DNA of 64,000 nucleotides, taken from the NCBI RefSeq assembly GCF_964019385.1, contig NC_088653.1, positions 9,706,790-9,770,789 on the forward strand, read 5' to 3'. The translations under genes were made by a program, and so were the position numbers. This document shows positions 1 to 12,100 of the stretch, piece after piece. Within the stretch, counting starts at the first letter, position 1, and the number at the start of each line of letters is the position of its first letter. The stretch is from Sycon ciliatum (taxonomy: Eukaryota > Porifera > Calcarea > Leucosolenida > Sycettidae). A model generated the notes under the pieces. It was not told where the DNA came from and ran no database searches. It saw only the letters and a program-made list of their open reading frames with translations.

Positions 1-129
1 GAAGTGACAGACACAACTGTTTCTTTCCCATTGCTGCCATACGATAGGCTGAGAACGCAAGAGATACTCTACCAGTCTACGCCAGCAGCTAGACACCAGT
101 TGAGTGAACTTTGGACCTGTATTACTAGT
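1..129 (+). CDS. ROCO gene exon, truncated at window edge
   Basis: The frame starting at base 1 is open for 43 codons and ends exactly at a consensus donor, GTGAGT at 130-135, in phase 0. The next exon (1780) also starts in phase 0, so the two join in frame to give ...LWTCITS-LEEFYSEG.... The peptide has no domain I recognise. It would be the linker just before the Roc domain, where other ROCO proteins carry leucine-rich or ankyrin repeats. The exon start is outside the window. Confidence 0.5.
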
Positions 130-3100
130 GTGAGTGCAAGAACGCGCTCCTTCGCTGATTTATTTCGTGCATTTTGCTTACCTTGCTTCCTTTCTTCGAC
201 TCGCTTCACCTGATTCCATTGCTGACATTTTTTTCTTGTGGCAGAGAGTATTCATGTATCATGCTTCCTCACTATGTCTGTTTGAAATTTCACAGAGCGG
301 TAAAAAACTCCTGTTCTTAGTGGCGAAAGATAAGCGACAATTGCGATGAGCCGGACGAAGTACATAGTAATTGTTAAAAATGGATGAAGTTTCGTTTTCA
401 ATCCGTGCATATGGTAAAAAGTCGTCTGTACTTTCAATACGTTTCACAAAGCTATCACCGACTCATTCGATGTCCACCATCCTAGTGTTGAAAGTAGCAA
501 GAATCTTTATAGATTCATTTCCTGCTTGTGTTTAAATTCAGGCAAGTACATGTGTGCAGTGGATGCCGCTTTCCGAAAGAACCATATAGCATGTGGACAA
601 GCTGATCTTCTCATTTACATTGTCCGATTCATAAAAATATTCATCTCCACTTAAGAAATGTGCTCCTCACATACTTTACTGTCAAACAGATGAACACTGC
701 CAACTATGGAGCATTATCATCTTCACAGCCTTTAAGGAAAAGTTGCCTTCAATACTTATATCCAGTAATTATTATTCTTTACTAAGAAAATGGTGGGCAT
801 CACGCAACTGCGTTATAAAGGAAAGGGGGTTTATCAACTGACAACCCCTCTATTCAGTTGCTATTCACAGTGAGTGGCCCGAAACGTCACAATTTTTTGA
901 CGTCACTAATACAGAATTTTCATCCAGCGCATGCGCCAAGTGTGAATAGCAACTGCATAAAGTGGTTGTAAGTTCACGAGCCCCCTATTCTTTAATTGTT
1001 GTGCTTGTGTGAATGAAGCTGAAGACACCACTGCAGCTGTACTTATGGTTGATAAATATGGTGGTAAAGACACACCTGGCAATATGGCGGTAAACACACG
1101 CCTGCCCACACACGCTCCCTAGGCTGCAAAGTTCTGGCACAGAGCTCTCCTTCTCACCACCACCACCATCAGTTCGCGCCTGGCGCCTGGTCGATGCATG
1201 GCTGGCGGTATCCGGCATAGCAGGCTGGTACATCAAGTAGCGCATGGTACATAGATGATGACACAGCAACGATATAGCTTGATTGCGATGTACGTTTCGT
1301 CCCCGCTGGACTCATCAGGCAATCTTCTTCTTGGATGTCTTCATACGGAGCTTGACTCGGAGCTTGACTCATATTTATCAACCATAAGTACAGCTGCAGT
1401 GGTGTCTTCAGCTTCATTCTCCCGAGTCAAGCTCCGTATGAAGACATCCAAGAAGAAGATTGCCTGATGAGTCCAGCGGGGACGAAACGTACGTCGCAAT
1501 CGAGCTATGTCGTTGCTGTGTCATCATCTATGTGCCATGCGCTACTTGATGTACCAGCCTGCTTTGCCGGATACCGCCAGCCATGCATCGACCAGGCGCC
1601 AGGCGCGAACTGATGGTGGTGGTGGTGAGAAGGAGAGCTCTGTGCCAGAACTTTGCAGCCTAGAGAGCGTGTGTGGGCAGGCGTGTGTTTACCGCCATAT
1701 TGCCAGGTGTGTCTTTACCACCATATTTATCAACCATGTTGTTCTTGTGTGTATTATATATACGCAGACTTACCTTCAGCTGGAGGAATTTTATTCCGAA
1801 GGCCAAGTGGACGCTAACACTCTAGTTGTTCTAGTTAGCGGGGAACAACTTGTTGGGAAGTCGACACTGATCAAGACATTGAGAGAAGAAGGAAACAACG
1901 GCACATCAAACGACTCGAAACGAACCCGAGGCATCCAGATGTCCAACTTCACTGATAATCTTGGTCAGCATTTGCGTATCAAAGATCTCGCTGGGCAGGA
2001 CGCGTTTTCAGCGACACACGACATTTTCTGCCTATCCACATCAGTACCAAGCCTCGGTCTTGCTGTTGTCAATAGTAAATGGGACGAGAAACTGATTACA
2101 ACAAGCATAACCACCACAGTTGGTCGGTTTTTGAGCCGGAGGCCACCATCGGTAACATCAGGTCAGTGCGATATTTTCTCAAATGCATTTTTGTGAAATT
2201 TTGTTTGTGTCTGTTGATCCGTATGTCGGCATGTACTGTAGCAGACATGGAAATTCAGTTGTTTGACCAGGGCCGGCGCCCTCAGCGCGAACAGAACGCT
2301 GCGTGCAGTGCACATGTTGATCCGATACGACCAGCGCTCTGCAGAGCATAAATACATGTGTGTTCCGCTTGTCCATGGCCGCATGGCGAGTGCCCTGGGG
2401 CCGCTAGAAGTGTGACCGGATTTCCATGTCCACGACACTACATGAATGAATGAATGATAGGGGTATGTGTTTGATTCTGTTTACTGGTGCAGGGAGGGCA
2501 CTGTGTGTGTGCATGCAGGTATGTGTGTGTGTGCATGCAGGTGTGTGTGTGTGTGTGTTTATGTGTGTGTGTTATTTATAGTGGTGTGCATGGGTAGTCG
2601 GATACGCATGCAGCCCGTGAGGATCTCGTGTAGACGGGTACAGAATAGTACCTGAAAACCCGAAGTCGCTGATGGCATCATGTACAGTGCACATGTACAA
2701 ATTCATGTAGTACTCTGCATGTCTATCCAGTGTGTAAGGGAAGGAGTGCATTGTGCTGTCACCATGGAAACATTACCCAATAGGGTATCCGTGCTACCCG
2801 TGGAAAACTACCCAAACCCGATCCCTGAAGAAAATGCTACCTGACTCAGCCCTAGATATTCATCTCTCTGTCCATGGTAAATGCCTGTAATAAGTCCTTG
2901 GGTTGAAACATTGGTGAAGGTCGAGCACATGTGCGTCAATATGGGCCCGGGAGCGTATGTGGTCCCGGCGATATTTTGGATACGTGAAATCAGACTGTTT
3001 TTCACATGAACGAACAGTTTTATTCACAAGTGCTGTGCACTACACTGTACACTGTACTAACGAATTGTTACTGCACATCAAGCTGAACATGCACTGCCCC

Positions 3101-6100
3101 ATGTACTGGGTCTTTCCTTTTGCCCATGTATGTTCACACGGAGGTGGTCTAGAAAATGAGATAAGAGTGTCGATACATGGCACATGGGCGCGTACAAGGA
3201 TAGTGGACATTATACAAATCTTCAAGTTATTCCGAACTTTCCAGAGTTGGACTTTTCACGCTGTGTGTGTGCAGTGGTTAACAGTTTTACCACACAGAGC
3301 ACTATGGTCTGTGCATAAAGTTATGTACCACTACCAGTCTACTGGACACCCGGACTGTCGTGCTACATGAATCACGTGGCACAAGTCCACAGACTTGTCA
3401 CGTGCACATACATGCAGTCAGGGAAAGTGAGCTTGGTGTTTGAGAAAGCAATTAATTATTTTATTTTAGGGCATGGAATAGTCCCGCCTCATCTTTGCTG
3501 CAACAATGAGTCCACAACTTACAAGTGAGAAACAACAAACAGCTTCTGGATCGAAAATGTTCAGATCCTTTAGTGTGGAGAGCCTTGAATGAAAGAGCCG
3601 TGCCCGTGGTTCAAATATTCTGCTCTCTTCTCCAATTGAGCAACGTCCGAAATAAGCTATGTCCATACCAAAATTGTCTATGCCCGATGGAGCCCAAGAT
3701 GTTCGGAAACATTCAGAGAACTCGCATCTATCTTCTCCATCTCCAGACTTTTCTCCTCAGAGATCTGATAATTAAATCAGCCTGGTCGGCATTGGCTGCT
3801 TCTTCTTCATTTGTCGCAGAAACAGCAGCGCACACTTCTGCCTGGCCTGTGCAGCCACTTCTCCAGTAGATTACCAAGGTTCTCAGCCCGAGACCGAACA
3901 CATGGAGGTCAGGCATGGTTCCATCCTCACTCACGAGATATATATTCGAGGCCGCTCATAACACCCTAGTACGTACTATCGGTCGCCAATTCATTTGAAG
4001 TAGCATGAGCACAATTGCTTTAAAACACTCTTTTGACCAATTTGTTAGCTGCATACTATGATATTGCGGAGAGTGTGTTGCTTAAAATCACCTTTCCTCA
4101 AATCTCAAACCTTTCCTCAAATCTCCTCACCACAAATATAATTATATATATTTTTGTTTGCGTTTCCCATCTCTTATTGTTGCAAATACAGACCAGCCGT
4201 TCAATGTCATGATCATTGCGACCTTCCGCGACGAGATCAAGAGAGAGGATCATGGAAAACTTGCTGCAAAGCTTGCCACAAGCTATAGTAGTGTCGAGAA
4301 GGAGTTTGGTGATAAACTCCACTTTCGAGGACGCTTTGCTATCAATGCCACCGTCAATGACGCAGACTTCGATCGCTTGAGAGTAAAACTTTCTGAGGTC
4401 TGCAGAGATATCCTGAGCGTAAGTAAAACTGTAAACCAGATTTCAATTACAACTAGTGGAGAAACTAGGGGATAGTAAAGGGATCAGGAAAGATAAAGTG
4501 TGATAGAGAGAGTCAAAGATGGAAAGATGGAGAGAAAGAGGGAGAAGGATAAAGAGATAGATAATGAGAACGAGAAAGAGAAAGAGAAAAAACAAGAGAG
4601 AAGAGAATGAGATAAAGAAAGGCAGAAAGAGATGAAGAGAAAGATGGACAGATCGATGGAGAGAAAGAGTTAGGGAGACAGGGAGTGAGGTGGGAGTTAA
4701 AGAGAGACAGAGATAGAACTGCAATGCACACCAGTGCATTAGACAGAGTTTATAATCATTTGTGGTCATCTGCACTTGCACCTCTCCCGTGAATTGTGCC
4801 ATGGATTTGGTTATGAAAGAACTATTCAAACTGGAAAGCAACCTTATACGATGTTCCAAGAATGACCTTCACAAAATAATGTCCGGCATAGAAAGTGGCA
4901 AGCTGCAGGGATAGTGCCTGGATCATGGCCTGACACGAGGGAAAATATGGATCAGCGAAAGTGATTTTTGGTCCAAGAGCGCGTGGCTGTGAGTCTGATC
5001 TACTCAGCCACCAGGACAAGGTCCTGGGGGTCTGGTGATGTTTTATCTTTTTAGGCAGTTCACTTCCCCGTCTGATCCTTTGAATCATCCAATTATCCAT
5101 GAGCACTCGGCCGAAGGCTAGAGATAGGCACCCACCAAGCTAGAAACCAGCAGCCAAAGGTGGAGCCATGCATCATAATAAATATGGATATTAAATAACA
5201 AAGCAAGGACCTTATGCAGGATAGCTGCCGAGCCAAGGAGAGCGTTCTTTTGCAATTCAGACATAGAACAGTAGCTGGTGATACCAATTGTGTCAAGATA
5301 TCCTGGCAACTGTTTGGAAACGTGCCCTAAGTCCCAACTACCACAGGAACAATCGGAGTCTCAACTTGCCATAGTCGATGGATTTCGCGAGCAAGAATTT
5401 GATACTTGGCACGTTTCTCAATGTCCTTTTCAACAACGCGTGGATCACCAGGTACAGCAATGTCAATGATCAGGGCCTTCTTGGCAGGTCCATCAACCAG
5501 AACAATATCAGTCCGTCAGTGCTTAGTGAAGCGATCGCACCGGATGGTGAAATCCCACAGAATCTTGATCTTCTTGTCCTGTGGAGAGATTTTGGAGTCT
5601 GAAGTATCTCTAGCTCCAGGCACATTATCCTCGGGTGCAGGATGCTCTTGTACCGTTACACTAGTCTTGGTATGCTCAAGCACAGGATCACAGTGGTGCT
5701 TGTAGTACTTGTCTTCACATGGTATCCCATGTACACGACAGAGCGACCAGTGGACCAGAGAGGCCAGCCGATTTTGACGCTCGAAGTAATCCCTTCCAGC
5801 GAGCTTCGAACACTCGCATAGGATAAGGGCAACCGACTCGCCTGCCTTCCCAGACATTCGACACAGGGGGCTTCTGTCTGCCCTGATAGAAGATTTGGGC
5901 CTTGAGCAAGTTAGTTCCTAAGGCCTGGTCTTGTGCCGCAGTGATCAGTCTCTCTGTGGTCTTCTTGAGACCAGCCTTTGTCAGCCAGTTCCAGGTGTTC
6001 TCCTTGGTCAGTTTTTCTTTTGGCCGGACAAACTGTCCATGCACGGGTTTCTGGGTCCACGACAAGAGGTGTTCTTTTTGAAGCGACACTTCACTACCTG

Positions 6101-9100
6101 TGAGGAGTCTGGTGGGGCATTCAGATGTGGCCACAGAATGGGCGCAGCTACCTTCAGGAGCTCCTTATCTGACTGATGCACATAACGCTGCAGATTGCTT
6201 TTCTCCATTGTGACATCATCATGAATATTTTGCAAACCATGTCCACCCTCCTTGCGACTGACGTACATACTGGCTACATCAGCGCGTGGATGGAGAGCTC
6301 CATGCATGGTCATAAGCTTGCGCGTTCTTCGGTCAGCAGATTTCAACTCGTCTTGCATGCATGCCAAGATAGCAGCACTATACCATATCAAAGCCACAAT
6401 CCAGGTGTTGATGGCTGTGATGATGCTGTGGCCGTTTAGAGCTGCGCGGAGTACTCGTCGCACACGCCACTTGTACTCCTGCAGGATTTTCGTCTTCATA
6501 TTTGAATGGTCAACACCTCCAGCTTCAAGGAAACCGTGGTATTTGTACGTTTCTTCTGGCTGTAGCGACCTGATAGATGAGTCACTCAACATTATTAAAC
6601 GCATGTCCACGAAGGTGGCGGGTGCCACTTTCGCTTACGCCATTCAGGATTGATGTCTGAAGAGTAATACAATACAATTAACTGACAGGAGTGACAAAAA
6701 CAAAAGCCGTTAGCAACAATACCAATTGGGCTGATGGAAAACTTAATCAAAAGTATAAAATATAATAATTATACACTCAATCTGCGGGCAGCATGCTGTT
6801 TTGTTCTTTGTGAACTCATCAGCGCAGCACAGAGGAAATGAGGCTGAGCCTGATAGCAATGAAAATAAAAATTTCCAATCAAGCCCGAACGTACCTTGCC
6901 ACGGAGTGCTCAAACTGACAAGTCAGTGAGCTCTGCGTAATGCAAACAGCAAAGGCACTACCCCACATGAGAGTGCTCAACTACTACAAGAGCAGGAGCG
7001 AAATCCTCAATCTGCGGACAGTGTTTCGTTCTTTGTGAACGCATCAACGCAGCACAGAGGAAATGAGGCCGAACCTAATAGCAATGAAAATAAAAATTCC
7101 AATCAGGCCCGATATAATATACATATATGTGTGGTGTTATTTCGAAAATCGGCACCAGAACACAACCCTATCCAGGCCCAGACGACACCGAAGTGCGAAA
7201 ATGAGAAACAGTTTAAAAGATGCGCTGCTCGAAGAATTCGGCCAGCCACTGCATGCCGTACCAGCACGATGGTGCACGTCCGCACGAAGCCAAAATCAAT
7301 GCACGTGTGTTAGCAGCGCAGGGGAAAGCAAAAGGGTTTGACATTTGGGTTGCCATTCAGCCGACTCAAAGTCCCAATCTCAACTTGGACGACTTGGTAT
7401 TCTTCCACAGCCTGCAGGCAGACTTGTCACTTGTGACGAAGGAAACCAGAAAGAAGCTTCTGCAAGCTGTGGAAATATGTTGGCATGAATACTCCGTTGC
7501 CAAGATGAGGAGCGTTTGGCTGTGTCTGTATGTCTCTTTCCATCACGGCATTCTGGAGAGTGGCAGAGACAACAACTAACAGCGCCACTGTGGAGGTCAT
7601 CAAGCTCACAGTTCGGGCAAAGAACTTGGCGATTTCTAGTGTTTTGGCAACTTGTAAAGGCTGCGGAACAAAAACGAAAGTCAGCGCGGATGCAGACACG
7701 ATATCATCATGGAGTCGTCATGAGATTCAGACGAAGAGTGAAGCTGGACTGCTTTGAAACGAGCTGTATGACATCTGTAAATAACTAATCTCTCATATGC
7801 TGCTGTGTTTTCCACTTTTCAAAGTGTGTTTGTAGCCATAGAATGCTTTATACTGAACTGTAAATATGCAATGAAGTTTAGCTTACGGAGGAAGTACGTC
7901 ATTAGTGGATTGGGTTCGTTCTCAGTGACGTATACATACGTCATTAACGATAAAAAGGTTTAATCAGGTTTGTGAACAGAGAGTACTTTACCCACTGCGT
8001 TGATGTGCATGTTCAGAAATCTCCCAAGCAACCCAAAGTGCTCGGGCAGGCAGAGGAAGTACTGGCACAACTGCATGACAACATCCGAGAGCCATTCTCA
8101 ACAAGTCGGGAGTTCTCTCGACAGCTTTGTGCTGCTAGCCACGTAGAGTATGATGACGATGATGACGATGAAGATAGCATCTACACCGAACAAATCCGTC
8201 GATATCGCAAGATCCTCAATGCGTATGGGCTGGTATGTACATACTCTGCAGATTGAGTAATTTCAATTTACTTTCAGTAGATGTATTTCATGTTATGATG
8301 TATGTCATCTACGTCATGTACATCTCTAAGGGGTCGTCGCAAAAGTGTTTTATCGTCCCTGAAATGAACATCGCTCATTTCTTACTCGCACACCCTCCAC
8401 TCCCTATGAAACAAACGCAGCTTGCTATGCTGGGTGATGAAAATTGCATGCATGTTTATGTACTCATGTACATATATATAGTATCGGTCGACTTGTGATT
8501 TTTTCCAGATTTATTGGAAACTGGCACCCTACCTTTTTAGTGTCTCCCACACATAGTTGTAGATATCATGAAAACAGTACATCCTGCATTGTGTGACCCG
8601 TGCAATAACTCCTTGCCACATTTGAGGGCAGAAAAGCCCAAGAACAGGGAAATAGAAATTCGAAACTCGGATGTTGAGCCATAAATAAAAGTAGAAAGGA
8701 AAAGACATTATGGATACGAGTTAAGAGTAACTCTCCATCACTGTAACATGATACTTTATACAGTCAGAAAGTGCAATAACTAGGCACAAAACTGACACGT
8801 ACTGAGACATTCGACGTCCTGACACCTAGCTTCAACACATCTCCGTAGCGCTAGCCTACAGCCTTCCAACTTGGAAGGTTCAAGGTTACGAAAAGACCAA
8901 AGAGGGGAAGGCAAGCGCAACGAAAACGAGCAAAAGCTACAGTCCCAACGGAACAAAGAATGTCGATTGTTACTGGACGATGACAAGACCAGTACGATAT
9001 TTGACAAAGCGGTCTAACTACAATTCGAAGCAGCAAAGCATCACACCACCCAACTTGGGTGAGTCATGAATATTAAAGATAAGTAAAGAAATGGAAAGCT

Positions 9101-12100
9101 TTGCGAAAACGAATTGTACAAGCCGAAAGCCAAACTCCTACAGTACTCCTCATGCATGACATTGTGATGGACTAGTTGACTACAAAACAAGTTGTTTCAT
9201 ACGACGTACGTTTCGCCGTACGGTTCTTGACGGCTTATCAGGTGTGCAATTTGAAACTCGGATGTTGAGCCATAAATAAATGTAGAAAGGAAAAAGGCAT
9301 TATGGATACGAGAGTAACTCTCCATCACTGTAACATGATACTTTATACAGTCAGAAAGTGTCTTAACTCGTATCCATAAATAGAAATTCAGCCAGGTTTA
9401 CAAAATTTGAATAGGTATGCCATGGCAAAATATGTGGAGAAGCAAATCCCAAACCAAGAATGAGATTCTTGAGATTTAAAGTGGGTTTTTGATCCTCAAT
9501 TCGGCCCAGATCGAACTTTCAAAAGCCAGCGGGACAGTTTCCGATGAATTGACCCTAGTGTCGGTCGACTTGCGATTTTTGCCCCCCCCCCAACCCCTCC
9601 AACGAATGATGCTCGTCTCAGGAACAACAAAAAAACGTTTGCAACCACCCCTAAACTAGATTTGTTCTTATTCGTTGGTTTGAGGGAAAGATGCAACCGG
9701 TTTGATTTGTTCCTACTTCTTTTAAAGCCCATATCTAGAACATTACGATGCCCATCCTGCAATTAGCTGTAGTTTATTATCTATTATTCAGTGGTAGACC
9801 AGCTATACACCGATACTAGTAAGTGTAAGGCTGCTGGAAACTTCAAGGTGAAGTGAAAATTGTGGAACAGGTTTAGTGTGTTGCTGTGCACAGTATGGCT
9901 AGCTGGGGCTTGACAGCAGGGGATATCACCTACAGATTGCTGGCTTTAGGCTGATAAAGAAATGATTGACAATGGGTGCATTGTGCTTTGCACCTTTGAT
10001 GGATTGATCTTCAACAGTGAGTTTCTATTAGGATGTGCTGCATAGTCCTGCTTTGGCTGGCACCAGACGATAGTATTTGTGTCCATGAGAGGATACGGCA
10101 CTGATTTCCGTGCAACTCAAGCCAGGGCATCTCTACCCGTGTCCCTTACATCCATTTCTTTAAAACTTAGGATGGTTCATTTAACAGTTTCGCATTGTCT
10201 CTCAATGTGGGGTCAGGCAAAGTGTGCTGTCATGACACGTCGAGGATTGGCTGGTTGACTTGCTTTGTTATGTTTTATTTTGGAGGTGTTTGGCCTTTTT
10301 ACTATCCTTCTGTCTGCGCATGCAGTGGAATGTGTTTGCATCCATATTTGGGCATGTACAGTGCATCGGCTTACAACTATGTGTGTTGCTGTGTGTATGG
10401 GTTTGCATATCGTGTTTTTGTTTCTAGATTGTTTCTTTCTCATCACCTGAGCTGGACGACATCATTGTTAACCGACCCAACTGGTTGCTCTCCAAGGTCA
10501 TTGGTCTCATTTTCGCACCACCTGGGCTTGATGACGAAGATATGCTGCACTTCATAGATGGTGTTGCGAAGGTCCAGGAAGTCCTTGGCAAGCTTAACAG
10601 CTGCGAGGGAGCAGAAGGTCAGGGCCCTCTGCTGCTGCAGATGGTGATACAACTAGGTGTATTGCTCCAGGAGAAAGGAAGGATCCTGGCACCCAGCCGT
10701 CTTCCGACCGCTGACAACTGCCTCGGCTCACTGGCCAAGAAAGATTCATCATCTCGGTCGGCGTGCGCAGGAGTCTCTTTCACGACTCAGCACTGCTTCT
10801 CCACTGCTCTTGTTATCCGGCTACAGACAGAGCTGTACGCCTATTTCCACGAGCTTCACGGCATTCCTGCTGAGCTCTGGAAGAATCTGGTGGTAGTGGC
10901 TCCTGTCCATTCTACAGCCCGTGGTTGCATCTCCGTCACGGACAGCCTGCGCCAAGCTGTCGCTGTTGTCCATGCGCCCGTTGAAGATACGCTAGATGGC
11001 TATTGTCTGCTGGCTCTGTTGCGCAAGGTGTTTGGTGACCTAGCAGCACAGTATAGCCCGGGTACTAGCTACTCCACAAGCATCCTCAGCTCTGCTTCCA
11101 TTCGTCAGCACCTCCACGAGCCAAGCGACAAGTTTGATTTCGCTGTGTACGACGCAGAGGACGTCCGATCATCCGTAGCAACAAAGGGTCATCTCTCCAC
11201 TAGCCAACGTGACGTTGATCGTGCCCCGCTTCTTCTCGAATGGCCGGTCAACCATGCTTCACTGCTCTCTGCAAAGTCCTTTGAGTCCATCCGAGAAAGC
11301 CTTGGTGAGTCCGACCTGCCTGCGCTAGCCACCTGCCTGGGCCTTACATCATCATCTTCATCACGTGGGCACAGTAATCATCTACACGCTGCAGCAGCAT
11401 TGGTCCACAGCTGGGCAGTTACCGACTACCATCACACCTCGACCAAGCTTCACCAGCTGCTAGTGAAATCACCGAACGCCCAGCGCTTTGCAAAGATCTG
11501 CAAGGTGCTACGGCAGCATGAAGAACTGGTGAGTGTGATGGCCTGTTGCACACGCCCCTCTCTCTCAGTCTCTCTCTCAGTCTCCCTCAGTCTCTCTCTC
11601 TCTCTCTCTCCCAGTCTCTCTCTACTTCTCCCCCCTCTCTGCCTATGTGTGTCTGTTGATGTATGCAAGTTGTTCTAACATTTTACTCAACAATACATCT
11701 GTCACCTACCATTACGCAATGCACAATGTATTCTCGGCCGTGTACCTCTCATTGATTTCACTCTCAGTGGTGTGGATGATATTGACAATAGCTGATGTTG
11801 ATATCAGAGCCATGTTTGTTGCTTGTTTGTATATTTGTTACTCTCCACACTGCAGCTGGCGACCGATTTCCCAGATATATTCCGGAAGCGTCGGGTGCAA
11901 GCCGTCCAGCCGGTCTCTGCCGGAGCTATTTCCTCGACTGTTCAGTCAGACTCCGCGGAGAGCGTTTCTTCTGGCAGCCAGTCACACTCTGATCAAGCCA
12001 GTCAGTCCACTGCTGCTCGCCAAGATGATGCTGGTAAAGTTGAATGTGCTCAATACACCATGTGTGCTCCCTGTATGCTAGTGTTAGTTTACTTGTGTGC

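Larger units (their letters stand above)
1013..1735. mobile_element. Inverted-repeat element carrying two opposed hammerhead ribozymes
   Basis: Two arms of about 310 bp (about 1060-1363 and 1422-1735) are reverse complements at near identity. A shorter block at 1013-1060 recurs inverted at 1369-1420, so the order is X, L, X-inverted, L-inverted. Each L arm holds a hammerhead ribozyme. The right arm ends only about 45 bp before the acceptor of the Roc exon at 1780. No coding region is present; the open frame through the arm is fortuitous. Penelope-like elements have hammerheads in their terminal repeats, so a PLE terminal-repeat pair is the likeliest origin. Near identity of the arms suggests recent origin or gene conversion. 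Confidence 0.75.
6778..7112 (-). mobile_element. Diverged retrozyme-like hammerhead dimer
   Basis: Two directly repeated blocks begin at 6778 and 7008 (230 bp apart), each holding a degenerate hammerhead on the minus strand followed by a shared CAGCACAGAGGAAATGAG flank. The body between them shares blocks with the intact dimer at 52.6 kb: GAGTGCTCAAACT at 6904 and TGAGAGTGCTCAAC at 6968, at almost the same spacing (64 versus 62 bp) and the same distance to the next ribozyme (104 versus 103 bp). It is therefore an older copy of the same family. Ends are approximate; flanking TATACA may be a target duplication. Confidence 0.65.

Noticed and set aside
1507-1779. N-terminal extension of the Roc open frame
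   Set aside because: It runs through the inverted-repeat element; a good acceptor at 1779 and phase match with exon 1-129 show that coding starts at 1780.
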